Program-made: the position numbers and the translations under genes
Shown here: one piece after another, positions 30,172-42,689 of the stretch
How the letters are laid out: every line of letters starts with the position of its first letter
How positions within the stretch are numbered: the stretch's first letter is position 1
Notes under the pieces: generated by a model
The model's input: only the letters and a program-made list of their open reading frames with translations
Told to the model about the DNA's origin: nothing
Database searches by the model: none
Source of the DNA: Monoplex corrugatus
Taxonomy: Eukaryota > Mollusca > Gastropoda > Littorinimorpha > Ranellidae
Reading direction: 5' to 3'
NCBI GenBank assembly: GCA_030674185.1
Contig: JAPXFY010000031.1
Location: forward strand, 41,280,032 to 41,344,031
Length of the DNA: 64,000 bases

Positions 30172-30735
30172 CTTGCCTCACAAGGAGCAAGGGAGAAACA
30201 AACAGAGTGACAGAAAAGAGGACATTCTAGCACAGAATGTCCAGAAAGGGGATACTATTTATACAGGTATATAAAATGATTTAACATTAAATCATAAATC
30301 AATTGAAATAACATCCTTTGCTTGCTATCATCTTTTCTGACTGTTTTCTGTCATGCTGGCCCATTTAGCTGTGTGTTTTCCATAAAGCCTTCCATACTTT
30401 TTTTTTTTCGGATTGATAATTGGGATATATTCTGACTGTATTTTTGGTACTAAGGAAATGTGATGTGCAAAAGCAATTTTTGGTCAAGGACTGAAGGAGG
30501 CCAGTTTTTATATGTTCCTAAAGTGTTCGTTGTTATGTTTATACGTGTAGTCAGATTTGTTGATAAATTGGATGGTGTGATCAGTGCCAGGAACATATCC
30601 TTAGATTATATATTCAAATGTATTGATGTGTAGGCCTACTTAATTTTCTTTTCAGGATGTTTTTCCTTATATTCAAATAGGTATCAGATGATTATTGGCC
30701 TAATATGACTGTGTAGTCACCTGGGCTTTAAACAA
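30172..30735 (+). repeat. R1, copy 5, with inverted 5' part
   Basis: 30172-30270 is R1 5' sequence in minus orientation (GAGTGACAGAAAAGAGGACA, GGGGATACTATTTATAC). 30318-30735 is the rest of R1 in plus orientation, ending CACCTGGGCTTTAAACAA. See findings. Confidence 0.7.
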
Positions 30736-31735
30736 TAATGAAAACTTAAAATCATATATTACAAATATCTATTTGTATGTATTGGCATATATACTGAAGC
30801 AGTATTTTGATGTTTTCAATTCCATATTTGTATCATGTTTTGTCAGTATTGTTCGTGTGTAATGATATGTGCACAAGTGATACGTTTTAAAAATATTAAT
30901 GATTTAGATCAGACATCTTAGTCTCCCGTTGGACAAGGACTGGATGAAAGAAAAAGCATGTTTAATGCTTATCTATTATGCTTGGAATGAAAGAATGGTA
31001 TGTTTTAACTTGTTTTGGCTAATCCTACAACACACAAAACATACAGATAATTAAAATAGTATTCAAAATATCACAGACTTCTTTTCATTGTCAATCTCTG
31101 AACATGACAAAAAAATGTATTAAAGGGTGCATGCAATAACTTAATGAGCAATTCAGCTTCCTGTGACTATCTCGCAGACACAATTTAACAACATTTACAT
31201 TGAAATATAAGTAAAATTTCACAAAATAACATGGTTATGTTTTGATACATTCTGGAGTAATGCCACAGAGTTAACACAATTCTGAAAGCATAATGGTAAT
31301 TTTTATTAGATCTTAGAAAACAATTATAATTTACAGCTGAAATTAAAGTAGGACACAGTGATTTAAGCAAAAAAGTCACAGACTACATTATTTTGTAAAT
31401 AAATAAAACAAGAGAAGACGTGTAGTGTAAAGGATACATGTATACAAAATACAACAATTTTGTGGTTGTTATTGTTGTTTTTGGTTTACTTGCTTGTTTC
31501 TTTTATGTTTAATTTTGCACATAAAGTTGACAACACACTGCATTGTACTGAGATATGTATGCAATAGAAATTTCAAGCAGCATATTATGACTATTGCATT
31601 GATGATGTACTGAAACTAAAAAACTGATTTAATATGAATCACATGAAAATTTGTTTTATCTGTGTGTAATACATACATATATATATAAAAGGAATAGAGA
31701 GAGAGGTAAAGACAGAGAATATTATAACATCTTAC
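30736..31735. other. AT-rich intergenic sequence
   Basis: No gene, repeat family or RNA motif recognised. The sequence is A/T-rich and looks unique. Confidence 0.4.
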
Positions 31736-32935
31736 CCTTTAATGAATTTAAAGGTTGCAAACAGAGCGCAACTGAAAAAATGTATGTTGTTCTCTGGCGT
31801 TGGCGTTTTGTTTTGTGATGTGGCTTGAGCTGAGTCATCTCACTGGTGCTCATAGGAGTTCCAGCCAGAATTCCCAGTAGCAGCATGTCCTTCTCCCCTT
31901 AAGGCAAGATAATTATACAATAATCAAATGTTATGCATAGAATTGACTAATCAGTACCTACATAAGTTACTGTAATTGATACATGTTACTATTTCTTTTA
32001 AGAATAACTTAGGTCTGCCATTTTTGTGTGTGAAAAACATGAATTACAGAATACTCACCAAAGTATGAATTAAAACTCAAAACTCTGTTGATTTCTGACT
32101 GACCATTACTATTACATTGTGCTTATGTAAGCTATTTTCATTATCAAAACAATAAAGTTAGTTGATAAAGGGTACATTTTTCAAAAAATGATAGCAAGCA
32201 GTTTTGCTTTTTTCTTACAGTAATCCCAACAATACACAAAGTCAGTCTGACTTTGCATGTGCGTGAGAGTATGTATGTGTGTGTGTGTGTAAGAGAGACA
32301 GAGAGTGTGAGAAGGAGAGTCTCAGAATCAGAAGAGAGAGAGAGAGAGAGGGGGGGGGGTAGGAGAAAATAAGCGAGAGGAAAGGAGTGATTCTGCGTAA
32401 TAAGTACCAAATAAAATAATGATATAAATCAATAAAGCCTTACCCTCATTAAATTCTGCCATGTTCATCCTCATTGTCAACACTTCCTCGGAAGAAAACT
32501 GAGAAATGCAGCCTTGCTTGGAGACATTCCAGTCGTCGGTCTTGGATGAGTTCTCCCCACAACTGCTGTCACTCCTTGCCTGATGTTTGAGCTTGCATTT
32601 GCAGTCGAAGCTTTTGACTGCTGTGCTTTCTTTGTCATACAACAGATCTATCCACTCTTCTATGTCACAGTACAGATCTGGCTGTGTCACACTAACTACA
32701 TCTCTGTCTTCAGGTTCTGCTTCATCATCGCTGGTTTCACTCGAACTAGAATCAGGTGAGATTCTTCGTCGGAAGATGCATTCTCATCATCAGAGGATGT
32801 TGATGAAACAAAAAAGTCTTCAATAAGCTTGCTATTGCTGACACAATATGCATCGCCATCATGAAGAATATTTGCATCACGAGCCGAATTTAATGAGGCA
32901 GCGAGCTGTCGAGCGCGTTAGCTAGCAGATGCCAT
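31736..32935 (-). pseudogene. Broken two-exon gene of unrecognised family
   Basis: On the minus strand exon 1 (32935-32444) starts ATGGCATCTGCTAGC and hits TAA at once. The same frame continues SARDANILHDGDAYCVSN and LIEDFFVSSTSSDDENAS. After a one-base shift near 32757-32762 it goes on ETSDDEAEPEDRDVVSV, QPDLYCDIEEWIDLL, DWNVSKQGCISQF and VLTMRMNMAEFNEG. A GTAAGG donor and a TTAAG acceptor (31897) join it in phase to exon 2 (31897-31736), which reads EKDMLLLGILAGTPMSTSEM and TKRQRQRTTYIF. The first half is acidic, the second has Cys and Lys/Arg patches. It resembles a multicopy invertebrate family I cannot name; possibly transposon-derived. Confidence 0.5.
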
Positions 32936-32985
32936 TTTTGGTCACGTGATTGGAATAGCCCAATGACACAGATGAAATCCCCTCC
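32936..32985 (-). promoter_or_regulatory. CCAAT plus E-box promoter-like block
   Basis: The minus strand just before the ATG at 32935 reads CCAATCACGTGACC. A CCAAT box is fused to a CACGTG E-box, with another CCAAT (as ATTGG) a few bases further. This looks like a compact promoter of the broken gene. Confidence 0.35.
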
Positions 32986-33064
32986 TTAGTGACGACTTGT
33001 TTACAGGGATTCCTTTCTTTTCAGGCCCTCATTTGTTAGCTATTTTAAACTCAGCCAATCAGAC

Positions 33065-33253
33065 TTAGAATATATATATATTATATATGTAAAGATACTG
33101 ATCATCTATGTAGACTGAGTAAAGTAGATGTCCTAGCACAGTGCCTTGTGGAACACCATGTTTAATAGGTACACTTTTTGATATGTAGTATAACTGATGC
33201 GTAATGAAGAAATTAGCTGCTTGTATCACATAATAACAGTTTTTACATGACAA
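33065..33253 (-). mobile_element. Reverse-transcriptase fragment of a LINE
   Basis: Encodes KSVPIKHGVPQGTVLGHLLY, the RT motif before the catalytic Asp pair (GVPQG..LG.LL). It is bounded by AT repeats. Too short to classify. Confidence 0.6.
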
Positions 33254-33387
33254 TGTACGTGGTCACTTGCGTCAAACAGTGTCAAGGGATATGAAGATAT
33301 AAAGAAAGAGAACAAAAATCACTATTCCTGAATGATGTTGCTATCATACTATGCAGCTGTCAGTGTGCAAGTGTGATGATGAACAAG

Positions 33388-33925
33388 TTACATCAACCGC
33401 TCCACAAACTGTCGAGGAATCCCATACCTTTCCACCAGCTCATTGTGGCTGATACTTCCCATATCTTTGAACAACTGACACACTCGAGCCCAGCACAGTT
33501 CTCTCAGTTCTGCCATCTGGAAAGGCAGGCGATAACGGTACATCTTTGGAGAGCGCTTGCCTTCATTCAGCACGCCGCCATACACGTACATATCGCATGA
33601 TGGAGACACCACAGCACGGTGGAAGTACACCTGCTCTGGCATGGTGACAGACAGCTGGGTCCACCTGAAGGTGTCCAAAGACAAATGCCAGACGTCCTGA
33701 AGCACCTGGTGGGGCCTGTTGTCCACCCCGTAAAAGGATCCGCCACAGATGTAGATGCTGTGGTCCACCTGAACAAAGCCAAAGGCACTGCGGGGGTAGG
33801 GGATGCCGAAGGCAGGGTCAGGACTGGTGGTTAGTTTGGTCCAGGTGTTGTTGCCAAATGTATAGCGGTACAAGATGTGAACTGGCTGAGCTTCACGAAG
33901 TCTTCCTCCACCCATCACATAGAAA
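33388..33925 (-). CDS. KLHDC10: KLHDC10 exon 2 (C-terminal three blades)
   Basis: Acceptor GTTTAG|TTTCTATGTG at 33925 and stop TAA at 33390-33388. Encodes FYVMGGGRLREAQPVHILYR through to the C-terminal FVERLM. Confidence 0.92.
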
Positions 33926-34043
33926 CTAAACAAACAATGATTTGATTATAATGTCACATCTGTCACTTCACTATAACTGTGTACAATGTCATAATATGTA
34001 TATGATCTATATATACATATATATATATACACACACACACATA

Positions 34044-34074
<31 letters not shown>

Positions 34075-34147
34075 ATTATATATATATATATATTATAATA
34101 TATATATATATATACATACATATACACACACACACGCACGCACGCAC

Positions 34148-34215
<68 letters not shown>

Positions 34216-34216
34216 C

Positions 34217-34250
<34 letters not shown>

Positions 34251-37200
34251 GGTACTGGCAGCCAAAAAATAAACTTCTGATAAGGTTATTAACACTCATA
34301 TTTCTGAAAAGTACAAGAAAAAATAAGCACAATGCAAAAAATGTAAGTCTCTAGCTGTATTAGGTCCAGCAATAACATACTTTGAAAATGGCAGTTTACG
34401 TATGTTTTCGCCAATTGTGAAATGTAGCAAGTTTGCAGGAACCTAAATTTTTCCAGAAGTCAGACAGAGAATGTCATTCCTGATTTTAATTCTTAACAAC
34501 ATAAACTACATAAAAAAGCAAGCATACAAGCAGATCTGTTTATACATTTACACAGCAGTGCTCCAAACTTTATAAATATACCATTTTGTCAATGTTCGAA
34601 ATTGCATGACAAGCCATTTTTGCACCCCCATTACACAAAAATAAGAAGACAGAATTGGCTAGAGTTTACTTTTTTTCAGAAACAATGTTATTGTATGAAA
34701 CTTAAATTTTGGGGGGCAGCGTAAAGTGACAAAGTCATGAGCTATATGGCTCCAAAAATGGCAAAATATCTCATTTGAATGATGGAAAAAGCATGGTTCA
34801 TGTACCAGACCAAATTTAAACGCACATATTTCGCTTATTTTTTGACGGATTTCCTTGAAATTGTGCGTGTGAATCAAATAAACAGAAAGCTACAAGTGAA
34901 TTATTTACAAGCTTAGTAGTTAGTTATATTCAAGCTGTAAGATATTTTGTATGCATTTGCACCCAAATAATGTGAGTGCCCATGTGTTGGGCCAACTTAA
35001 AACAGACATAACTCACATTATGTCTTGATGGAATCTCCTGAAATTTTGCTTGTGAATCAATTACAAAGCTACAGCTTCACTCTTTACAAGCAAATGTTGC
35101 TAATATGCGAGCTTTTAAGAATTTGTATGCATGTACTGATTTAGTCTGAAACAATGTGATCCACAGATGACTTTGTATTATACTAGCACAGAAAGACATC
35201 CTTCTCAATAACACAATGAAACTAAAATGTGTAACAGCAGAAGACACATGCCTGGCAATGCAGTATATGACTTACACTAGTTACAGCCACTTCTATACTC
35301 ATTCCTAATGTTTATCAATAAGTTATTTTCATCAGTTATTTCGCAGTAACATGCATCTTATCATATCCACAGACAAAGAAATTTTCAATGTCTAGTCTAT
35401 CTACTGAAAATCTCTCCACTTCTTTTAAAACTGTCTCAATTTTTGTCTTCAGATTTAGCCACTGAGGTGGTGATTAATCAGTGTTACTAAGTTTTGAAAA
35501 CAAAAGCTGTGTTCTCGTCCCGCGACTTATCACACTCAGTTCTGAACAGTTTTAACTATAGAAGTAGTTTATTACTATTAGTGAGTGTCTGCTGTTGAAG
35601 TTTTGGTGGCAGTGATAGTTAATTTCATCCACAAAAAAATCATCATTGCCTTGAAAACAAATTCCAAATAAAATCCGAATTTTTTCTCAAGTGTTTTCGT
35701 TAATTTGTGCCAGCTATTACTTTTGAGAGTAAGCTATTCTTATATTGTGCCATTAGAAAGGCTCATTGGACTTTGTGGAGCTATGTGTCCGCGTTTGCCT
35801 GATGCTATGTAGTGTTCTGATAATGTCTGCGTGCCTGCGTGCGTGCGTCTGTGACTGTACAAAACCGCTATTTGCTGTTTCTTTGCGATGATAAACATTG
35901 TCGAATCTGATCCGATAGACGACATGCACTCGCCGACCAACTTCCGGTTTGAATTTCTGGCCGAGTACTAGCACAAATATTATGATTTCGATATATTAAA
36001 AACAAAATTCCATCGTATTCATTAAATACTAGCAATATGAACACCTTTGGAAAGCAGTTGTTTCACACAGTTTTACTTCTACTAGTTCCAGGTCGCTTAA
36101 AAAAATCCCTTGGCGATAAAACATCAAACCAGAGATTGTACTTTCTATTCTTTGCTTATGCAGGCTATACTTGCCGCAGATTTCTTTTAAAATCTTTCTA
36201 AATAAAGAGAAACATCAAAAACAATTCACTGAATCAAACTTCCAAGTCAATTTTCATGAAAAATCAGTCGATGTTTACAACATTTGTCCTTCAGCTTGAT
36301 GATCACAAGCAGAAATTCGTTGACTGGACTTTCAGCGATCGCTTCGAAGGCCGCCAATATTCGAGGTTCCCATATATATGCTAAAATGGCAGATCACGGA
36401 TACTCGCCCTTCACTGGCTTCAGAGACTTGCGCACACCCAGTATACGTCACATCTCATAGTTCCAAAACGGTTAAATTAAGCAAAAAATAAGCTGTTTGC
36501 GCATCCGTGGACACAATCTGATATATGAAGGAGATCCTCAGATATTCTTCTTCAAAGTTTGCTAATATTCTGACCTTTAGAAGACTAACAAACTAATAAT
36601 CTTATAAAATAAATATTATACGGGAATGAAGGACAGGGTTTAGACCTGTCAACTGTACTAATTTGCATGAAAGTAGTCCTGTGTGACCCGTGTAATTTAA
36701 GTTGCCATTAACCAGTCACCCCAAGCGTTGCTGTGAGCCAGTCGCCATAACGTCACACGCGGTGAAACGTCGTCGGTCAGTGTGGGTTTTTTTGCACAGA
36801 TTTTCGTAAGGGTGCATTCATAACAAAAACAAACAGCACAGATCGATAGAGGAAAGAACAATCTTTATCTTCATGATAACAACTTTGTCATTCATATTCA
36901 TATGCAAGAATATTTGACTGATAAACATGTGCAATTTTTCCACTGACTGACACAATTCCCACATTGCTGAAGAGAGACTGCTGGTATCAATATATATATA
37001 TATATATATAATATATATATATATATATAATGAATATGATATGATACATGATATATATAATATATATAATATACTTATGTCACTTCACTATCACAGAAAT
37101 AAGCATGTACAATGGCACATATATATCTTATTATATGTCAATTGTCATTTCGCTAATACATAATAAATAAATATGTACAGCTACAATGTCACATGTTACT

Positions 37201-38402
37201 TCACTATCATTAAAATAAATGTTATGATGTCATATCTATCATTTACTATCACATCACTATCATATCACACACACAAAAATGTCATATATCATATGTCATT
37301 CTGTTTTGTCTCAGTCTCTCCCTCTTAACACTCTAGGGTAAAGAATATAACTTTTATAAGCTGCTTTACATAGTGGGTCCACCTACAATGAACCTGCTTA
37401 CAATGAATTTCTGGCAATTACAATCCTAAATGTAAGCAGTAAAGCTTTATCGAACACATACAGGTCAATGGACCAGCAAGGCAAAAAATGACGACAGGAA
37501 GAAATGACAGAAAGCAAAGAAGCAAGGCAGAAACAAAGAGAGTGACAGAAAAGAGAAAATTTCTAGTTTCCAGAAGTTCCTGATGGTGGGGATAATATTT
37601 GTACTGAAAGAGCCCCTGGCATCACCATGGTCAACTTCACTTACCAATCGTTATCTCGAATTATTTCCTGCTTGTAGCGACCTGCAGGTACTTCACCAGT
37701 TGGCTCCAGTTTTTCCCAGGTGTTTGTTTCCCGGTTGAGTCGATGCAGATCACCAATGGCTTCAGTGTAGAAGCCCACCGCTCCACCATATATGTAGATA
37801 TACTGCTCATGAAAAATTAAACTCTGACCATAACCTTTACTTGGCTTATTCTCATCCTGCATCAGGTCATGTCGCCTTGTAGTATCTTCTAAACTGTTTC
37901 CAAGACTTTCCAAATCATGCCAAAAGTAGACCTTATGAATATCATAATTCTCGTCTTCATACTCTCTGCCCCCAGGCAGGCCTGATGATAAACTCTGTGC
38001 TTTTGAGAGATCACACACTCTGACTGTGTTGCTAACTATTTGTCCGAAAGGGTAGGACGTTCCACCAAACACGAACAGATTAGTCCCACGGATCTCCAGG
38101 CAAGACGATGCACAAGTCGGTGGTAGTGCTACTGTGTCCATCTTCGTCCACTGTTTGGTTCCCATGTTAAACTTCCAGAGTTCTTCCACAACGCAGGGTG
38201 TGGGTCCGCCTACATCAGTCAAAACACGCCCCAACGGATTGTAACCACCTAATATGTACACATTAGAGTCGTCTGCTACCATGGCATGCCCACTTCTGCC
38301 CCTAGGTTCTTGATCAACGAGAACCTGAGATCCCGGACCGGGGTAAATCAACTCAAAATCATTCATAGATGAATCGTCCCCGTGTATCTCCTCAGTCGTC
38401 AT
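33388..38402 (-). CDS. KLHDC10: Kelch domain-containing protein 10 homologue
   Basis: Coding exons 38402-37645 and 33925-33388 are joined in phase (TG|T, Cys253) and give 431 residues, close to the ~440 of the vertebrate protein. Six kelch blades show as double-glycine motifs at ILGGYNP (~52), VFGGTSYPFG (~113), IYGG (~206), VMGGG (~258), ICGG (~314) and VYGG (~369). Conserved neighbours include RSGHAMVADDSNVYILGGYN and LPPTCASSCLE. The C-terminal helix LVERYGIPRQFVERLM is also family-specific. KLHDC10 is a substrate receptor of CUL2 ubiquitin ligases that reads C-terminal degrons and also modulates ASK1/PP5 stress signalling (family knowledge). The ATG at 38402 has A at -3 and starts MTTEEIHGDD; the frame is open further upstream without clear homology. 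No breaks seen. Confidence 0.93.
34010..34255. repeat. (CA)n/(TA)n microsatellite in the KLHDC10 intron
   Basis: Blocks of TATATA and CACACA alternate symmetrically. Confidence 0.9.
34256..36980. other. KLHDC10 intron, mostly unique sequence
   Basis: Two diverged copies of a ~100-bp block (…GGATTTCCTTGAAATTGTGC…AAAGCTACAAGTGAATTATTTACAAGC) lie at about 34810-34915 and 34990-35100. GC-richer patches near 35760-35960 and 36300-36480 show no gene structure I can support. Confidence 0.45.
36985..37080. repeat. (TA)n microsatellite
   Basis: TATATA runs with AATATG variants. Confidence 0.85.
37435..37625 (-). repeat. R1, copy 6 (5' part)
   Basis: The minus strand reads from ATGCCAGGGGCTCTTTCAGT to GTTCGATAAAGC. 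It starts about 20 bp after the KLHDC10 exon 1 donor, in the sense direction of that gene. Confidence 0.75.
37645..38402 (-). CDS. KLHDC10: KLHDC10 exon 1 (start and first blades)
   Basis: From ATG 38402 to donor GATTG|GTAAGTG. A longer-than-vertebrate loop rich in Ser/Asp/Glu (about residues 130-190) sits between the third and fourth kelch strands. Confidence 0.92.
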
Positions 38403-39056
38403 TTTGACAACAATGCTAGTTTTGCAGTTGTTGTAAGCTGCTTGGTAGTGATCTCCCTTGCAGGCTTCGCGTCTTTTTACAGTAAATCTATGAAAAGATA
38501 TGTGACCAACAAGGGGAAAAGAGGTCTGTGGGGAAACCCGGCGGAAATACAACATTTGTATTTTGAGATCTCGCTCATTGTAAGAATTCAAAGTTTATGA
38601 ATTAACACACACACACACACACACACACCACACACACACAGAATTAATAAGTGCCGCTGCACCGTACAGACACGCTCTGAACGGTGAGAGCAACCAGAGT
38701 TTTACATGGTTAAAAAAAAAAAATCATCTGTGTTGAAATTCCTTTTAAACGTACCGGAAATTTGGGTATTTTTGACAGTGAAAATAGCATATTCATAAAA
38801 TTTTGAAACGACATATAAAAAAAAAATAAGAAGCTTTTTAGGCCTACATATATCATTGTGGTGATATTAGCAGACGACAGTACTGCTTCCGCTATCGTGA
38901 CCTTACGAGAACTGAAAGGTTACCGGGCATGCGCGCAGACACATCAACAACGTAAACAATAACAGCTGTTCTCTGACAGGAACAACCGTCGCAGCTTAAA
39001 CGAAGACTCTCAGACGGTCTAAACAAGTAGGCCTTATCAAGATACACGCCCGGATC
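38403..39056. other. Region between KLHDC10 start and Gypsy gag
   Basis: 38403-38590 is the KLHDC10 5' UTR/promoter side. A (CA)n run lies at 38603-38640. 38700-39050 could be LTR or leader of the Gypsy element, but I cannot identify LTR ends or a primer-binding site. Confidence 0.4.
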
Positions 39057-40485
39057 ATGTTAGATGGTGCCAGTGTCGGGATGACATTCAAACCGCCTGA
39101 GAGCTTCGATTTTTCCAGACCAGAACAGTGGCCGTTGTGGAGACACAGATTTCTTCGCTATCGGTCGGCAGCGAAACTGGCAAAAGAAACGATCGATGTC
39201 CAGACAAGCGCACTGACTTACAGCATGGGTCCAGATGCTGAAAGAATATACAACCCGTCCAATGCTAATGAAGAAACCAACTTTGAAGAGCTAATCGTAA
39301 TATTCAATGGCTGTTTTACTCCAAAAGTAAACGTCATCTACGAACGTGCAGTGTTTTACAAACGGTCACAACTTGCTGGAGAGACCATTGAAACGTTCGT
39401 TCGCTCTTTATACGAACTTGCCGAACACTGTGACTTTCGTGAAAAAGAAACGAATATTCGAGATAGGCTCGTTGTTGGGCTTTGTGATGGAGAGTTATCA
39501 GAAAAGCTTCAACTACAGCCTGAACTAACACTGAAAACTGCGATAGACATGGCTAGGCAACACGAACAAATAAAAATCCAAATGTCAGAGCAACAAACGC
39601 CAGCTGTGAATGTAATCAACTCAAGAAGGCAAGGTTTGAATCAAGGACGAAAACATGGTCAAAAAGGAGCCCAAAGCCAACATGGTCTGAGTCAAGGAAG
39701 AAAACATAGTCAACAGGGAGCCCAGAGCCAACCTAGTAGAGTTTGTCAACATCAAAAATGTGATAGATGTGGCAGAGACCCTCATAATCGACTAACTGAA
39801 TGTCCTGCCAGAGGGAAAATTTGCAATAACTGTGGCAAATACAACCACTTTGCTGCATGCTTCAGAGGAAGAAGACAGAATCTTTCTACATTTGAAACTT
39901 TTACCACAGTACAGAGTTCAAGTAAAAAAACTGAAAGCACTGTCTACTTTCTTGGATCAGTTGAACAAAATGACAAACCATGGTTCACTAACTTGCTTAT
40001 CAACAGAAAGAAATGTCAATTTAAAATAGACACTGGGGCTGACATATCAGTAATTGCCCTCAGACAATACAACAAATTAGTGCCAAGGCCTGCTTTGAAC
40101 AGAACGAAGGCTATCTTGAAATCACCAGGAGGAGTGATGAAATGTCAGGGTGAGTTTATAACTCATGTTAAACAAGAAAATGACGGCAAGTACGCACTTC
40201 GTCTATTTGTTGTTGATGCTGACACAGACAATCTTTCAAGTGATCTCAATCTTGTGAAGAGAGTTCAAACTGTCAACGACATGAACAGTAATCCTTCAGT
40301 CTTTTGGGAGCTGAATGACAAGCCACTGCAGTGCAAACCAGTTAAAATCAGATTCAAAGAAGGTGCAGAGCCATACAGCTTATTTACAGCAAGACAAGTG
40401 CCCATTCCATTGATGGACAAAGTCAAAGTTAAAATTGAGCGTATGAAAACAAATGGCACCATAGAAGAAATCACTGAAGCAACAG
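39057..40485 (+). mobile_element. Ty3/Gypsy retroelement fragment: gag, zinc knuckles, protease, start of RT
   Basis: An open frame from ATG 39057. The gag core shows FDFSRPEQWPLWRHRFLRYR and LYELAEHCDF, typical of Mag-like Gypsy gag. A nucleic-acid-binding region has CDRCG...H...C and CNNCGKYNHFAACF zinc knuckles (about 39759-39870). An aspartic protease motif FKIDTGADISVI follows (about 40020-40055). Next comes the linker to RT with a PVPLMDK-like block (QVPIPLMDKV). The frame leaves the element near 40480, where an antisense LINE begins, so RT palm, RNase H and integrase are missing. Up to that break no stop is seen. Gene order gag-PR-RT fits Ty3/Gypsy (Metaviridae-type) elements. Confidence 0.85.
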
Positions 40486-41130
40486 GCCAAATTAAGCAGC
40501 GTAAAATTCTTAATTTTGATTCCGTTGGTTATGTCTCTGTTTTTCCACATGTTGTTCAACTGGACCATTTTTTTTATTTTGCTTGGCCATGCCTATTCTT
40601 GATCTGATGTCCTGTACTGCAAGATCCTGTGTTGGTTTTGACAGAGCCCAAGTATTTGAAGTTGTCCACGTTTTCCAGTTCTGTTTTATCTATTCGTATG
40701 TTCTGCTGTGGCTGGTATGCTGATCCTTCTATGTGCATGACTTTAGTCTTTTTGGTATTCACTTTTCAGTCCTGCCTTGTCTCTTGCGGCATCTATTCGA
40801 TATAGAATTCTCTTCATGCTTATGATGTCTCCTGCTAATAAGGTGGTGTCATCAGCATACCATAGGGAGGTGATATTCCTTCCTCCTATTTTCACTTCCA
40901 TACTCTCTGTGTCTGCCTCTCTCATTACTTGATCTGTGTATATGTTGAGGAGGTGGGGTGAAAGAATGCAACCTTGCCGGACTCCTGTATTGATGTTGAA
41001 GAAGTCACAGTGCTCTCCGTTCCATCTAATTGTTGCCTGTTGGTCTTGGTAGAGAGATGCTATGAGTGAGATCAGGTGTTTTGGGAAGCCCATCGTTGGC
41101 ATGGTTGTGAACAAGTGGTTGGCCTTACAT
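40480..41130 (-). mobile_element. LINE-C RT fragment with YADD motif
   Basis: The minus strand encodes FPKHLISLIASLYQDQQATI, NTGVRQGCILSPHLLNIY, ITSLWYADDTTLLAG and then [33 protein letters not shown]. The RT palm motif YADD is intact but the ORF is split by frameshifts. It belongs with the copies at 12595 and 51150. Confidence 0.8.
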
Positions 41131-41269
41131 ATTAAAATATTATAAAACGTGACGAGAAAATTGAAGACAAGATGTTAGGGACATGAAATGTTGAAAGATC
41201 TCAGCTGACCCAGTCTTGACTCTATCCAGCTATTTGTAGCCACAGGCTAGCTGAGTGGCTGGCTTCCAT

Positions 41270-41358
41270 TAGCCAACACACACACAGACACACACAGAGA
41301 CACAGACACACACATATATAATATACACACACACACACACATACACACACACACACAG

Positions 41359-41417
<59 letters not shown>

Positions 41418-41420
41418 TAT
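41270..41420. repeat. (CA)n then (TA)n microsatellite
   Basis: CACACAGA runs change to TATATA runs. Confidence 0.9.
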
Positions 41421-41860
41421 AGTTAACATGAAACACCTGAGGGTGCGGAAGGGACCTGGAGCACCAATGCTTTGCCACTCTAGGGACACTCACCTCCCAA
41501 GCTCCCGACGCCAATTGACAGCCATTTCTTCAAGCGAAGGGGGGCTGCCCATGCGTTGCATGACCCATTCGGACCCAGTCATCAGTTACCTTATTTACAA
41601 ACCGAATGGCAAGGTGGGGATATGACAAAGCCACACAACGCGCACCAACCAGGTCTAGCCCAGGCTATGGACCAAGAGAAAATGAAAGACCCCTCTCTCG
41701 CCCCACTCTGGTCTTCATCTCTGTTTCGGGCAGCCCGCCCTGCCACCAGCTCACATAGCTGTCAGCACCTTTCCCCTTACTATAGTCTCGACACTGAGTT
41801 GTCGGAAGCTCCAAATGTTGTCTTACTTGAACCAAATGGCTGATTGGATAACAACATTAG
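41421..41860. other. GC-richer stretch, nothing recognised
   Basis: Short open frames exist on the plus strand (41428-41843) but show no family features. A SINE-tail fragment (CAGTTTTTCAAGATAAGAG) lies at 41865-41922. Confidence 0.4.
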
Positions 41861-41923
41861 GTTTCGTTTTCAGTTTTTCAAGATAAGAGTTTCCCAGCTT
41901 GGAATATATTCCGTGTGGATTGT

Positions 41924-42648
41924 ATCAAACTGCCAGATCCTGCTACTATCATCTCCATCGTATAAAGCTGATCAGGAAGTATCTCTCTGTCGAAACAACT
42001 GCAAAACTCGTTCTCTCCTTCATAATGTCTCGCATTGACTATTGCAATTCACTCCTGTCTGGTCTTCCTGCCTCCACCATTCACATCCTACAGCGCATTC
42101 AAAACAATGCTGCACGCCTTGTACTCAAAAAGAAAAAAGCTGACCACATATCTCCTCTCCTGGCACAACTTCACTGGCTCCCTGTATCAAAGCGCATACA
42201 GTACAAACTAGACACCATGTGCTACAAAAGCCTCAATAACGCAGCCCCCGATTACCTGTCAAGCCTACTTGAGATCTATGTTCCCTCACGTACCCTCCGC
42301 TCTGCCTCTGATCCTCTGACTCTTCGCTTTCCACGCACTAAGCTCAATACCTATGGTCCACGAGCCTTCTCTGTTTCTGGTCCACTCTCCTGGAACAAAC
42401 TTCCTCTCTCAGTCCGTCAGCAACCTACTTTTGTCTCCTTCAAGTCCGCTCTCAAAACTCACCTTTTCTCTCCTGCATAAAATCCTAACCTCACTCAACC
42501 CTCCCCTCTGCAGCCTGTCTCCGCTCGGAGGGAATCACATGGTTATAATATATAATTGTATGCTATGCTCTCTATAATTTTCCATTGCTTTTATTCTTGC
42601 TTTTATTGCTTTTATTCTTTCTCCCCATTTATAGCCATGCGTGTGTGT

Positions 42649-42689
<41 letters not shown>

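Noticed and set aside
36386..36460. Short ORF after AAAATGGCAG in the KLHDC10 intron (MADHGYSPFTGFRDL)
   Set aside because: Only 24 codons, no splice or homology support; the YY1-like context alone is not enough.
39057..40607. 516-codon ORF as a single host gene
   Set aside because: The first ~475 codons are Gypsy gag-protease-RT linker and the last ~40 are antisense LINE; it is not a host protein.
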